IMG/VR virus record: IMGVR_UViG_3300042465_006864
Span: 62,001-126,000 of that record
DNA from: a virus
Reading direction: 5' to 3' (one strand)
DNA: 64,000 nt
Part shown: in pieces, positions 46,854-55,401 of the stretch
Layout: each line of letters starts with the position of its first letter
Position numbering within the stretch: the first letter of the stretch is position 1
Position numbers and translations under genes: made by a program
Notes under the pieces: model-generated
Seen by the model: only the letters and a program-made list of their open reading frames with translations
The model's database searches: none
Told to the model about the DNA's origin: nothing

Positions 46854-47246
46854 TTAAAATGGAATGTCATCGTCGTCTGCCGCGAAATTATCTTGTTTTG
46901 CAGCTGGTTTAGATGGTTTGTCAGCTTCGTCTTTTTTGCCGCCGCCAGTATTGAGGAACTTGATTTTGGTTCCACGGATAAAGTTTTTGGATTTTTCAGT
47001 TCCATCTTTATCTTTCCAAGTGCTGGAGCTTAGCTCGCCTTCAAAGTAAATTTGACGACCTTTGACGAGGTATTGTTGGCATGTTTCGCCAAGTTTTTCC
47101 CAGCACTCAACGTCAATGAAACATTTGTTTTTTGAGTTAGAGTCTGAGATACACATTCTCATGCGACAAATAGATTTGCCACTAGAGGTTGATTGAGTGG
47201 TGGGGTCAGCCACCAGATGTCCGATTCCTACGATTGTATTATGCAT
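46854..47246 (-). CDS. ssb: Single-stranded DNA-binding protein
   Basis: 130 residues from MHNTIVGIGHLVADPTTQ. The OB-fold is clear: RMRMCISDSN, FIDVECWEKLGETCQQYLVKGRQIYFEGEL, and it ends with the acidic tip DDDDIPF that binds partner proteins. The frame is open to 47294, but those residues overlap the sigma gene and the ATG at 47246 gives the standard SSB N-terminus. It overlaps the sigma gene's end by 8 nt. Confidence 0.93.
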   Translation of the reverse strand: MHNTIVGIGHLVADPTTQSTSSGKSICRMRMCISDSNSKNKCFIDVECWEKLGETCQQYLVKGRQIYFEGELSSSTWKDKDGTEKSKNFIRGTKIKFLNTGGGKKDEADKPSKPAAKQDNFAADDDDIPF

Positions 47247-47808
47247 TTTGAATAATTTTTTTAATTTTGTTGATGAATTTGTCGTGAATATCAATGCAGC
47301 CCTGTATGGACATTTTCAAAGATTCCGCAACTTCTTTCCATCCGTGCGGCTTATTGTAAGTCAATCCATAGCGCATGTCAATAATTTTTTTGATTCTTTG
47401 ATCTTTTTGTTCATTAGCCATTTGGATAATCATTTCAAGAGATTCTTGCGCCTGTATCTCATCCAAGAAGAGTGAGCCATCAGAGCATTGATCAAAGTTA
47501 TCGTCAAGCGATTCGCGTTGGAATTTCTTTTGTTTATTATAGATATTTAAACAGCGCCAGCGAGTTTCATTTGCTAGATATGTCGAGAACTTGACGTTTC
47601 TATCTGGCTCGAATTTTAAAGCAGCAGAATAGATGTAGTAATCTTTCTCCTCTAGGATTTCGTTTTTATCAATAAAAAATGCTGCATTAGCGATTGTTCT
47701 ATTAACTGTGTCGATGTAAATGCCCGAATGCTTGTCGATAAGACACTGAAGGCTTTCGCTATCGTTTTCTTGTTTGATTTTTTCAATCAATGAAATGTCT
47801 GTGTCCAT
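47239..47808 (-). CDS. Second sigma-70-like transcription factor
   Basis: A 189-residue protein. Residues about 20-95 fit sigma region 2 (LIDKHSGIYIDTVNRT ... YIYSAALKFEPDRNVKFSTYLANETRWRCLNIYN), including the F-S-T-Y motif for -10 recognition; residues about 140-185 fit region 4 (IKKIIDMRYGLTYNKPHGWKEVAESLKMS). It lacks regions 1.1 and most of 3. It lies between dNMP kinase (overlap 22 nt) and SSB in an operon with an early promoter, so it should be made early and act later. It is distinct from the sigma-like factor at 15032. Confidence 0.8.
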   Translation of the reverse strand: MDTDISLIEKIKQENDSESLQCLIDKHSGIYIDTVNRTIANAAFFIDKNEILEEKDYYIYSAALKFEPDRNVKFSTYLANETRWRCLNIYNKQKKFQRESLDDNFDQCSDGSLFLDEIQAQESLEMIIQMANEQKDQRIKKIIDMRYGLTYNKPHGWKEVAESLKMSIQGCIDIHDKFINKIKKIIQNA

Positions 47809-48389
47809 AGTTCAATTTCTTTTTCATCAACGGTTTTTTCAAGCACTTCGATAGCAACTTGCTTGAGCATTTTTTTATTTTCAGCGCCAACGGTTTGCCA
47901 AGTCAACTGGAAGTCGCAGCTAGCTTTGAGAATTGGATTGTTAGCCGCTTCCTCATCGTTTGCTGGAGGGATAATATTTTCGCCATCCATTCTATCAATG
48001 AAAATGCAATAGCTCTTATGCTGTCTCAACCACTCAAGCTCATTTGGAAAGCGAATATCTGGAACGATATAGACGCACTGTTCAGTCATCTTTTCCGCTG
48101 CTTGTTTAATCCAAACATTATCGTCAAGCTTTCGGCGCACATGCGTTCCCCATGTAACCAGCAACGGTCTGATGATCGTTTTCTCTTCGGTGTTGTCAGT
48201 ATATACATCAATGCCAAGAGTCTTGTTAACAAAGTCTCGCAGTTCATCTTTGAGAGAATCAGCAAGATTAATTTTCTTGCTTTTCACGTTGATGTCTGCT
48301 AAGGCTTCTTGAATTAGATCTGCCATAGTATCTTTGCCGCAGCGAGCGTTGCCGCAAATTCCAATAATTGTTTTAGTTTCAGTGTTCAT
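47787..48389 (-). CDS. Deoxynucleoside monophosphate kinase
   Basis: 200 residues from MNTETKTIIGICG; the P-loop is GNARCGKDT at residues 13-21, typical of the phage dNMP kinase family (T4 gp1 type). PDIRFPNELEWLR in the middle is the conserved nucleotide-binding/lid segment. It phosphorylates dNMPs for phage DNA synthesis. The frame extends upstream to 48452, but the ATG at 48389 overlaps the dUTPase stop as ATGA and is preferred. Confidence 0.88.
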   Translation of the reverse strand: MNTETKTIIGICGNARCGKDTMADLIQEALADINVKSKKINLADSLKDELRDFVNKTLGIDVYTDNTEEKTIIRPLLVTWGTHVRRKLDDNVWIKQAAEKMTEQCVYIVPDIRFPNELEWLRQHKSYCIFIDRMDGENIIPPANDEEAANNPILKASCDFQLTWQTVGAENKKMLKQVAIEVLEKTVDEKEIELWTQTFH

Positions 48390-48880
48390 AATCCAGTGCT
48401 TCCAAAGGCTCCAGTTCCTCGTTGTGTTTGATTTAAAGCTCCAACTTCCCATTCAGTTGGCTCGATTGTTTTTGTGAAAACCAATTGACCGATTTTATCG
48501 TATTTTTTGTAAATTTTATCAGCATCTACTTCACATACCAATTTGCCTCCATCGACGATCATATCGTAAGGTTGAAAAATATAACCAAAACGCAATTTGA
48601 TTGTTCCACGGTAGCCATTGTCAATAAGTCCAACAGAATTGCGCAAAAACAAATTAGTCTTAGAGATGGAACTTCTTGGCATAACGAGAGTGTGATAGCC
48701 TTCTTCTGGGGCAATCTCTAGTCCAGTATCGTATTCGATATAGTCGATCTTCTCCCAATATGGACCGTAGGCAATCTGCCCAACAATCTTTGGCTCGCTT
48801 TGTGCGATAACGTCCCATCCAGCGTCACCAATATTCGCTGGCAAGCTGATGTAATCAACAGAATTTACTGATAGTTTCAT
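48386..48880 (-). CDS. dut: dUTP diphosphatase (trimeric dUTPase)
   Basis: A 164-residue protein with all five dUTPase motifs in order: DAGWDV, PRSSISKT, VGLIDNGYRGTIKLRF, KIGQLV and QRGTGAFGSTG. It converts dUTP to dUMP, keeping uracil out of DNA and feeding dTMP synthesis. An insertion of about 15 residues lies between motifs 1 and 2 (GQIAYGPYWEKIDYIEYD). ATGA overlap with dNMP kinase downstream and a 4-nt overlap with the gene upstream. Confidence 0.95.
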   Translation of the reverse strand: MKLSVNSVDYISLPANIGDAGWDVIAQSEPKIVGQIAYGPYWEKIDYIEYDTGLEIAPEEGYHTLVMPRSSISKTNLFLRNSVGLIDNGYRGTIKLRFGYIFQPYDMIVDGGKLVCEVDADKIYKKYDKIGQLVFTKTIEPTEWEVGALNQTQRGTGAFGSTGL

Positions 48881-49179
48881 TTTCCTTTTTCTTGATTATC
48901 TTTTAGTGGACCGAGTTTTTCTGCAAGGTCTTTTGCGAATGAGTGCATTCCAAGATCTGCCAAAACAAAAGGAGAGTAGATAAACTCTGCTGCTTTTTTG
49001 TTGATTTTGACAGGGATAACTTCAATTGTCGCTCCAACAGAAAATCCATCTTCTGAAGATTTTATTTGTCGATTTAAAGCTGCTATTGCAGCCGCCATTG
49101 GCGATTCTGCCGACTCGATAAGACAATCCCACTCTGCACTAGAACAGATGTATGATTGTGTTGTTTTTTTGTCTTTCAT
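48877..49179 (-). CDS. Hypothetical protein leading the nucleotide operon
   Basis: A 100-residue protein (SSAEWDCLIESAESPMAAAIAALNRQIKSSEDG). Strand-rich centre (SVGATIEVIPVKI) and helical C-terminus. First gene of the 49179-45374 operon; the -10 box lies 8 nt before its ATG. Not recognised. Confidence 0.7.
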   Translation of the reverse strand: MKDKKTTQSYICSSAEWDCLIESAESPMAAAIAALNRQIKSSEDGFSVGATIEVIPVKINKKAAEFIYSPFVLADLGMHSFAKDLAEKLGPLKDNQEKGK

Positions 49180-49187
49180 ACGAGTGA

Positions 49188-49216
49188 AATTTAGCGTAAA
49201 ATTATTATCTTGTCAA
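49188..49216 (-). promoter_or_regulatory. Early leaderless-type promoter of the ssb/dut/sigma operon
   Basis: Minus strand: TTGACA (49216-49211), 17 bp, TAAATT (49193-49188), TCACTCGT, ATG at 49179. Confidence 0.85.
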
Positions 49217-49568
49217 GTAATTTGTTGATATTTTTTTAATCAAAAAAGAAAATGTATTGTTCTTATGAACAAAGAGAGTCTATCTTATTTCGGGCGATTT
49301 AAATTAATTATAACGCTTAGTAATTGCTCTGCGCCAAAGCTTTAGTTCTAAGCGTGAAGTTATTGGCGAGCTTATACGTATAGATAAGCGTAGAGTGGTA
49401 GTACTATACAATACTTTATTGATTATCGTATACGTTATAGACTTGACAAAAGCTTTTGTCTTAGGTCGCTAAGTACTACGTACTCATTATAATGACCAAA
49501 AATGACTTGTCAAGAAAAAAATAAAAAAATTTTTCTTGTTGACATTGACGCGATTTTGACGATAGTTC
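49217..49568 (+). other. Palindrome-rich divergent control region, origin candidate
   Basis: No gene. It contains GCTTAT-n8-ATAAGC (49370-49389), the perfect 16-bp palindrome GACAAAAGCTTTTGTC (49445-49460), AAGTACTACGTACT (49471-49484), the self-complementary CGTATACG (49427-49434) and CAAGAAAAA / TTTTTCTTG (49511-49538), plus a TTGACA at 49540. It separates the minus-strand ssb operon from nrdB. Operators or a replication origin are possible. Confidence 0.5.
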
Positions 49569-49576
49569 GTGTAAAC
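49569..49576 (+). promoter_or_regulatory. Late-type GTGTAAAC motif before nrdB
   Basis: GTGTAAAC ends 8 nt before the ATG at 49585. A TTGACA (49540-49545) with GATAGT 16 bp downstream lies just upstream, so both promoter types may serve this operon. Confidence 0.45.
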
Positions 49577-49584
49577 AAATTGCT

Positions 49585-50556
49585 ATGATCTTTGAAGAAC
49601 AAATCTCACGTAAACCGAATAAATATCCATGGACTGAACAATTCATTGATGCGATGCATCAGGGATTTTGGACTGACAAAGAATTCAGCTTCAAAACAGA
49701 CTTCCATCAATTCAAAACTATCCTGAATGACAAGGAGCGCGAAATCATCGTGAGAACATTGTCTGCAATTGGGCAAATTGAGGTAGCCGTTAAGACATTC
49801 TGGGCTAAGTTGGGCGAAAACCTTCCCCACCCCTCACTTTCCGATCTTGGCTTCGTAATGGCGAACGTAGAGGTAATTCACAACAATGCCTACGAGCGTC
49901 TTTTGCGCGAATTGGACATGGAAGACGTATTCGAGGAAAACCTCAAGCTGGAGTGGATTCAGGGTCGTGTGAAGTATCTCAAGAAATACACTCATCGCTT
50001 TTACAAAGATTCCAAGAAGCAGTATCTTTATGCTTTGATCTTGTTTACTCTTTTTGTTGAAAATGTTTCTTTGTTTAGTCAGTTTTACGTTATCAACTGG
50101 TTTGCTAAGAATAAGAATGTTCTTAAAGATACCGACCAACAAGTTCGATATACACGGAATGAAGAAGCGATTCACGCGATGGTTGGCATGAAAATTATCA
50201 GCACCATTCGCGAAGAATACCCAGAGCTTTTTGACCAAGAGCTGCAAGATCGTATCGCTCACGAAGCAGAGCAAGCTTTTATCGCAGAAAGCAAAATTAT
50301 TGATTGGATGGTAAATGGAATTCAAGAGCCTGGTCTTTCTGCTCCCGTATTGAAAGAATTTATTAAAAACAGAATCAATGAGTCGTTGACTGGAATCGGA
50401 TTTTCTCCAGTTTTTGATATTGACAATCAATTATTGGATGATACATTTTGGTTCGACGAGCAAGTTCTCGCACCTAATCAAACTGACTTTTTCCATTCCA
50501 GACCCGTAGAATATGCGAAAAATTCACAATCCTACGACGAAGACGAATTGTTTTAA
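49585..50556 (+). CDS. nrdB: Ribonucleotide reductase class Ia, small subunit
   Basis: A 323-residue ferritin-like protein. Diiron ligands and the radical Tyr are visible: E66 (IGQIE), E96-x-x-H99 with Y103 (EVIHNNAY), E159 (FVENVS), E194 and H197 (EEAIH). It makes the tyrosyl radical for reduction of ribonucleotides by NrdA. The C-terminal tail ends YDEDELF, the type that docks to NrdA. nrdA follows by 3 nt. All key residues are intact. Confidence 0.95.
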   Translation: MIFEEQISRKPNKYPWTEQFIDAMHQGFWTDKEFSFKTDFHQFKTILNDKEREIIVRTLSAIGQIEVAVKTFWAKLGENLPHPSLSDLGFVMANVEVIHNNAYERLLRELDMEDVFEENLKLEWIQGRVKYLKKYTHRFYKDSKKQYLYALILFTLFVENVSLFSQFYVINWFAKNKNVLKDTDQQVRYTRNEEAIHAMVGMKIISTIREEYPELFDQELQDRIAHEAEQAFIAESKIIDWMVNGIQEPGLSAPVLKEFIKNRINESLTGIGFSPVFDIDNQLLDDTFWFDEQVLAPNQTDFFHSRPVEYAKNSQSYDEDELF

Positions 50557-50559
50557 TTT

Positions 50560-52212
50560 ATGACGAAAGAAAAATACTACTGGCTAAATGAAGACTCCAT
50601 TAAATTCTTGGAGCAAGGTTATCTAAGTGAGGGTCAATCCCCCATCGAAAGAATTCAAGAAATCGCTAATACAGCACAAAAAATCCTTGGCATCGAAGGT
50701 TTCGCGGCTAAGTTTGTTGATTACATGTCTCGCGGCTTTTATAGCCTCTCCACTCCTGTGTGGATGAACTTTGGAAACGAAAGAGGCAATCCAATCTCTT
50801 GCTTTAACAGTCACATCTCTGATAGCATCGAAGCTTTCTTGACTAAGCAAGCTGAAGTTGGCATGATGACTAAAGTCGGTGGCGGAACATCTGGATATTT
50901 TGGCGACATTCGCCCAAGAGGTTCTAAAATTTCAACAGGTGGCGTTGCAGAGGGTGCAGTTCGATGCATGGAGTTGTTTGATAACGTAGCCAAGATCATC
51001 AGCCAAGGAAGCGCACGTAGAGGCAGCTTCGCTGCATATCTGCCGATTGATCATGGTGATTTTGACGAGTTCATGAAGATTCGTTCTGAGGGTCACTCTA
51101 TTCAAGAAATGTCTATTGGAGTTACGATTCCTGAAGGATGGATGAATTCAATGATTGATGGCGATAAAGAAAAAAGACGTAGGTGGGGAGCTGTAATCAA
51201 GAAGCGTTCTGAGACGGGCTATCCTTATGTTTTCTTCACAGACAATGCAAACAATCAAGCTCCGCAAGTCTACAAAGACAAGGAATATAAAATCAATGCA
51301 AGCAATCTTTGCTCTGAGATTTTCCTGCCATCTACCAACGACGAGTCGTTTGTATGCTGCTTGTCTTCATTGAATTTGTTATGGTGGGATGAAATTGAAA
51401 AGACTGATGCCGTCGAAACAATGGTGATGTTTTTGGATGCCGTCATGACGGAATTTATTGAAAAAACAAAAGGCAATCGTTTGATGGAAGCTGCTCACAA
51501 CTTTGCTAAAAATCACAGAGCTTTAGGCATGGGAGTTCTTGGCTATCACAGCTATCTTCAATCAAAAATGATTGCATGGGAAAGTATGGACGCTCATTTT
51601 GAGAATGTTGCAATTTTTTCAGAAATTCGTATACGTGCCGATAAAACCTCTCAAGAACTTGCTGCAATGTTTGGCGAGCCAGAAGTATTGAAAGGCTATG
51701 GTCGCCGCAATACTACGACTATTGCTATCGCTCCCACTACAAGCTCTAGCTTTATTTTGGGTCAAGTTAGTCCAAGTATTGAGCCTCTCAATAGCAACTA
51801 CTTCGTCAAGAATCTCGCTAAAGGTCAATTCACTTATCGCAATCCAAAACTCGAAGACGTATTGGAATTAAAAGGAAAAAATGACAAAGAAACTTGGAAG
51901 AGCATTCTAGTTCATGGCGGCAGCGTTCAACATCTTGATTTCTTTACCGAACACGAAAAGAATGTATTTAAGACGTTCGCAGAGATTTCCCAGAAAGAAG
52001 TTATCATTCATGCTGCACAAAGACAACGACATATTGATCAAGGACAATCTCTTAATCTGATGATTCCTGCTGGCACAAAACCAAAAGAAATCAACGAATT
52101 AATGATGTTTGCATGGGAACAGGGAATTAAATCTTTGTATTATCAAAGAAGCTCGAACCCATCACAAGATTTAGCACGATCAATTTTGACATGCTCAAGT
52201 TGCGAAAGTTGA
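50560..52212 (+). CDS. nrdA: Ribonucleotide reductase class Ia, large subunit
   Basis: A 550-residue catalytic subunit, shorter than host NrdA (about 760) because the N-terminal ATP-cone is missing; it begins near the catalytic barrel. Active-site elements: NPISCFN, NLCSEIFLP (N, C, E triad), FVCCLSSLNL, GRRNTTTIAIAPTTSSS and two Tyr near YYQRSS for radical transfer. It ends TCSSCES, the redox-active CxxC. Loss of the cone would free it from dATP inhibition, a usual phage adaptation. Confidence 0.95.
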   Translation: MTKEKYYWLNEDSIKFLEQGYLSEGQSPIERIQEIANTAQKILGIEGFAAKFVDYMSRGFYSLSTPVWMNFGNERGNPISCFNSHISDSIEAFLTKQAEVGMMTKVGGGTSGYFGDIRPRGSKISTGGVAEGAVRCMELFDNVAKIISQGSARRGSFAAYLPIDHGDFDEFMKIRSEGHSIQEMSIGVTIPEGWMNSMIDGDKEKRRRWGAVIKKRSETGYPYVFFTDNANNQAPQVYKDKEYKINASNLCSEIFLPSTNDESFVCCLSSLNLLWWDEIEKTDAVETMVMFLDAVMTEFIEKTKGNRLMEAAHNFAKNHRALGMGVLGYHSYLQSKMIAWESMDAHFENVAIFSEIRIRADKTSQELAAMFGEPEVLKGYGRRNTTTIAIAPTTSSSFILGQVSPSIEPLNSNYFVKNLAKGQFTYRNPKLEDVLELKGKNDKETWKSILVHGGSVQHLDFFTEHEKNVFKTFAEISQKEVIIHAAQRQRHIDQGQSLNLMIPAGTKPKEINELMMFAWEQGIKSLYYQRSSNPSQDLARSILTCSSCES

Positions 52213-52230
52213 TTTTTTTATTAAAAAAAA

Positions 52231-52238
52231 GTGTAATA
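52231..52238 (+). promoter_or_regulatory. Late-type GTGTAATA motif
   Basis: GTGTAATA ends 7 nt before the ATG at 52246. Confidence 0.6.
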
Positions 52239-52245
52239 AGTTCGT

Positions 52246-53220
52246 ATGGAATTAGACTTCTCTTTGCAAATTAAAGACCTCTTTGAAAACTCCGAAGCGG
52301 CGAAAAGATCTGGACCAAAAAGCGGGGCGCAAACCCCCGCTAAACCGTCTGAGCGCAGAAAAGGATCGGATAAAAATCCATCAGGTTCCGCATCGAAAGA
52401 TGGCGCAAAGATTGAATTTACGGAAAAGATCGTCAATTCTTTGCAAGAGAAAGTCAAAAACCATAACGAGAAGCATAGCAAAAAAGTTACGCTCTCGCAG
52501 TTGAAGAAAGTATATCGTCGTGGTCTTGGCGCGTTTTCTTCTTCTCATAGACCTGGACAGAATAGAAACAGCTGGGCAATGGCTCGCGTCAACATGTTCT
52601 TGAAGATGCAATCTGGTGGCAAAGTAAAGAATTCTTATCGTGCCGCTGATCAAGACTTGGCTTCTGGTGAAGAGCTGTATTACGAGCAAAAGTCAGAAGA
52701 CATTTTTTGGGAATTCGATTCTATCGACTTTGATTTGGCGCGTATTGATCTTTTGAAAGCCAATGTAGACTTGGATGAAGAAGGTGACATTGATCTCTTT
52801 GATATTGATTACAGCGAAGCTGAAAAGAAAACTCTTGGCAAGCCATTTCGACTTCCAAGCGGCTCCAACAAAAAATTTGGTGTCTATGTCAAAAACGACA
52901 AAGGCAATACCGTAGTTGTTAAATTTGGTGATCCTAATATGGAGATTCGCAGAGACGATCCTGACCGCAGAAGAAACTTTCGCGCCCGTCATCAATGCGA
53001 TTCAAATCCAGGTCCTCGTTGGAAAGCTCGCTATTGGAGCTGCCGATTCTGGAGTAAGAAGCCTGTGTCATCTATGGCATCAGAAGAATTCCTTTTGAGC
53101 GATGATGATGGAATGGATTGGGATTGGGACGACTCTGAATTTGTCGAATACGACGAAATCATTGCAGAATATCCAGAATTACAAAATGTAGAAATTCAGG
53201 TTGAAGAAGTTGATTTGTAA
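52246..53220 (+). CDS. Virion-like protein with DUF5824-type and RARHxC/YWSC motifs
   Basis: A 324-residue protein of two parts. Residues about 65-125 (LSQLKKVYRRGLGAFSSSHRPG, then NSWAMARVNMFLKM) match the DUF5824-type block; residues about 205-275 hold KPFRLPSGSNKKFGVYVK, DPNMEIRRDDPDRRRNFRARH and CDSNPGPRWKARYWSC, a module found in phage head proteins and polyproteins. The last 45 residues are acidic. It is far from the head genes but has the late motif, suggesting a virion protein or its precursor. Between NrdA and the glycan cassette. Confidence 0.7.
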   Translation: MELDFSLQIKDLFENSEAAKRSGPKSGAQTPAKPSERRKGSDKNPSGSASKDGAKIEFTEKIVNSLQEKVKNHNEKHSKKVTLSQLKKVYRRGLGAFSSSHRPGQNRNSWAMARVNMFLKMQSGGKVKNSYRAADQDLASGEELYYEQKSEDIFWEFDSIDFDLARIDLLKANVDLDEEGDIDLFDIDYSEAEKKTLGKPFRLPSGSNKKFGVYVKNDKGNTVVVKFGDPNMEIRRDDPDRRRNFRARHQCDSNPGPRWKARYWSCRFWSKKPVSSMASEEFLLSDDDGMDWDWDDSEFVEYDEIIAEYPELQNVEIQVEEVDL

Positions 53221-53235
53221 GATATAATCTTACGG

Positions 53236-54054
53236 ATGAACGAGAAAGTTTCCGTATTTTGTATTTGGAGAGATGCTGAAAAGCATATCCATAGAACTCT
53301 TAAACAACTAGAAGACATCGAGTCTATCTGTGGGTATGATTTTTCTTATTATTTTTATGAAAATGACTCTACAGATAATACCGCAAAAATTCTTCAAGAA
53401 TGGATGAGTGTTCGTAGTGGAGGTTTCTTATCAGAAACTTTATCCGCTCCAAAATTTAGCAGCACTCCCGAAATCGAAAGAATGAAATTTCTTTGCAAGT
53501 GTCGAAACAAATGCAAAGAATTAGCTGGTGAAAATGATTCGCGCTTTTCTCTTTTAATAGATGGCGATATTGAATTTTCCAAAGAAAATTTTTTGACTTC
53601 TGTTTATGATATTGAAACTTTACCATGCGCCTCAATGGTCACTCCAAATGTGCGACAAAATATCCCCGATCTAACTTTTGAAGCATCTCCCGATTCTTAT
53701 TATGATGTCTACCCATTTCGCGATAGACATGGAAATGAAGGAATTTATTTTTCTGATTGCCCATCATATAATCAAGAAGACCAATTAAACTGGAGATTGG
53801 GAATGCCTATTCGTTGTTTGTCAGCATTTGGCGGATTCTCGTTATTGAAATCTGAAGACTTTAATAAAGTTTCTTGGTCAGCAGACATTCATTGTGATCA
53901 TGTTAATATGTGCTTTGATTTGGGATTATATGGCAATATTTATTGCAATCCTCGCAATAAAGTTTATACAACGGTAGACTTAGAAAAAATTAATTTAGAC
54001 GCTTGTAAGGAAATATCTAAACAACAAAAAGAAAAATACGACACATATTTTTAG
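53236..54054 (+). CDS. Glycosyltransferase, GT-A (GT69-like)
   Basis: A 272-residue protein with YYFYENDSTDNT near residue 40 (donor binding) and LLIDGDIEF near 115 (DxD metal motif), an order resembling the CAP59-like mannosyltransferase group. Later landmarks are the SAFGGFSLLKSE block and CDHVNMCFDLG. It opens an AT-rich sugar cassette. A 17-nt hairpin (GTAAGAT-ATA-ATCTTAC) spans the previous stop codon and contains a TATAAT just before this start, so it may have its own promoter. Confidence 0.8.
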   Translation: MNEKVSVFCIWRDAEKHIHRTLKQLEDIESICGYDFSYYFYENDSTDNTAKILQEWMSVRSGGFLSETLSAPKFSSTPEIERMKFLCKCRNKCKELAGENDSRFSLLIDGDIEFSKENFLTSVYDIETLPCASMVTPNVRQNIPDLTFEASPDSYYDVYPFRDRHGNEGIYFSDCPSYNQEDQLNWRLGMPIRCLSAFGGFSLLKSEDFNKVSWSADIHCDHVNMCFDLGLYGNIYCNPRNKVYTTVDLEKINLDACKEISKQQKEKYDTYF

Positions 54055-54055
54055 T

Positions 54056-54664
54056 ATGAATTTTGATCATTACATTTTCGATTTAGACGGAACTATAGTT
54101 AATACCAAAGAAATTCATCAGTTAGCATTTAATGACGCTTTGATATATTTAAATTTTCCTAAAATTCCCGATGAAGATTTATTCTCTTTCGAAGCTTTGC
54201 CATCCTTTAAAAAGATACAATTATATAATTCTGTCAATAAAACAAGCATTGATATTGAAAAGTTTTTGAGAACTAAAAATTTTTTTTGTTTAAATAGAAT
54301 TAAAGAATCTGATTCTATTTTTAATATAGAAATTTTCAATTTATTTAAAAAATTATATGAAGATGGTAAAAAAATTAGCATCTGCTCTAATTGTACATTA
54401 GAATCAATTATCGCAATATTAGAAAGCGCTAAGATATTAGATTTTGTAAATCATGATTGTATATTTCATAATAAAAGCTGCGAACCAAAACCATCACCTG
54501 AAATATATCGGCTAGCGGTTTTAAATTCAAAAATAAAACCAGAAAGTTCAATAATTTTTGAAGATAGTCCTATTGGGATTAAATCGGCATTGGAAAGTTT
54601 TGACAATATAAATGTCGTTAAAATATTGAATCCCGAATCGCTGTTATTATTATTTACTAAATGA
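54056..54664 (+). CDS. HAD-superfamily phosphatase (phosphoglycolate/beta-PGM-like)
   Basis: A 202-residue HAD enzyme: motif I FDLDGTIVNT (residues 8-17), motif II ISICSN, Lys region EPKPSPE and motif III IIFEDSPIGIKSA. It probably dephosphorylates a sugar phosphate in the glycan pathway. Very AT-rich (7 G/C in 60 bases at 54301-54360). The next gene overlaps by ATGA. Confidence 0.88.
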   Translation: MNFDHYIFDLDGTIVNTKEIHQLAFNDALIYLNFPKIPDEDLFSFEALPSFKKIQLYNSVNKTSIDIEKFLRTKNFFCLNRIKESDSIFNIEIFNLFKKLYEDGKKISICSNCTLESIIAILESAKILDFVNHDCIFHNKSCEPKPSPEIYRLAVLNSKIKPESSIIFEDSPIGIKSALESFDNINVVKILNPESLLLLFTK

Positions 54665-55401
54665 ACAATATAGACATAATCATTCCTTGTGCTGGAAATG
54701 GGCAGAGATTTTTAGAAGCTGGTTATGAGCTTCCAAAACCGATGATAGACGTTCTCGGCAAACCAATGATCCAAAGGGTTATTGAGAATTTAGATGTCGA
54801 TGGCAAATATCATTTTATTGTTCAAAAAGAGCATCAAAAAAAATATGGAATTTCTGATCTATTAAAATCTTTAAAAAAAGATTGTAATATCATCGAGGTT
54901 GAACAAAAGACAGATGGAGCAGCGTGTTCTGTATTATTAGCTGAAAAGTATTTAAATGCAGATAGCGAGCTTATCATTACTAATTGCGATCAAATTTTTG
55001 AATGGGATAAAAACAAATTCCTAGAATTATCTAAATTTTATGATGGAATGCTTTTGTGCCACGAAGATAAAAATACAAAATGGAGTTACTGCATAGGCGA
55101 TATTGAAAACGATGTTATGAATGTTAATTCTATAGTTGAAAAACCTAAAGAAATTCCAAATCATTCTTATGCAAATGTAGGATTTTATTATTGGAAAAAG
55201 TCTTCTCGATTTTGTCAAGATGCAAAAAATATGATTGCTTCAAATGAAAGAGTAAATGGAGAATTTTATATAGCGCCAGTTTACAATAAATTAATCTCTT
55301 CAGATAGTAAAAATGTAGCAGCGACTCTTTGTAAAAAAATGTGGGGCATTGGCACTCCAGAAGATTTAAAAAAATATGAACTTGAGTTTAATTTGGATTA
55401 A
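54661..55401 (+). CDS. Sugar-phosphate nucleotidyltransferase
   Basis: A 246-residue protein with the nucleotidyltransferase signature CAGNGQRFLEAGYELPKPMIDVLGKP (G-x-G-x-R-F...PKP) at the N-terminus, TNCDQIF for metal binding at about 100 and IVEKPKEIPNHSYANVGFYYW for sugar binding. It makes an NDP-sugar for the neighbouring transferases. Overlaps the next gene by 26 nt. Confidence 0.88.
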   Translation: MNNIDIIIPCAGNGQRFLEAGYELPKPMIDVLGKPMIQRVIENLDVDGKYHFIVQKEHQKKYGISDLLKSLKKDCNIIEVEQKTDGAACSVLLAEKYLNADSELIITNCDQIFEWDKNKFLELSKFYDGMLLCHEDKNTKWSYCIGDIENDVMNVNSIVEKPKEIPNHSYANVGFYYWKKSSRFCQDAKNMIASNERVNGEFYIAPVYNKLISSDSKNVAATLCKKMWGIGTPEDLKKYELEFNLD

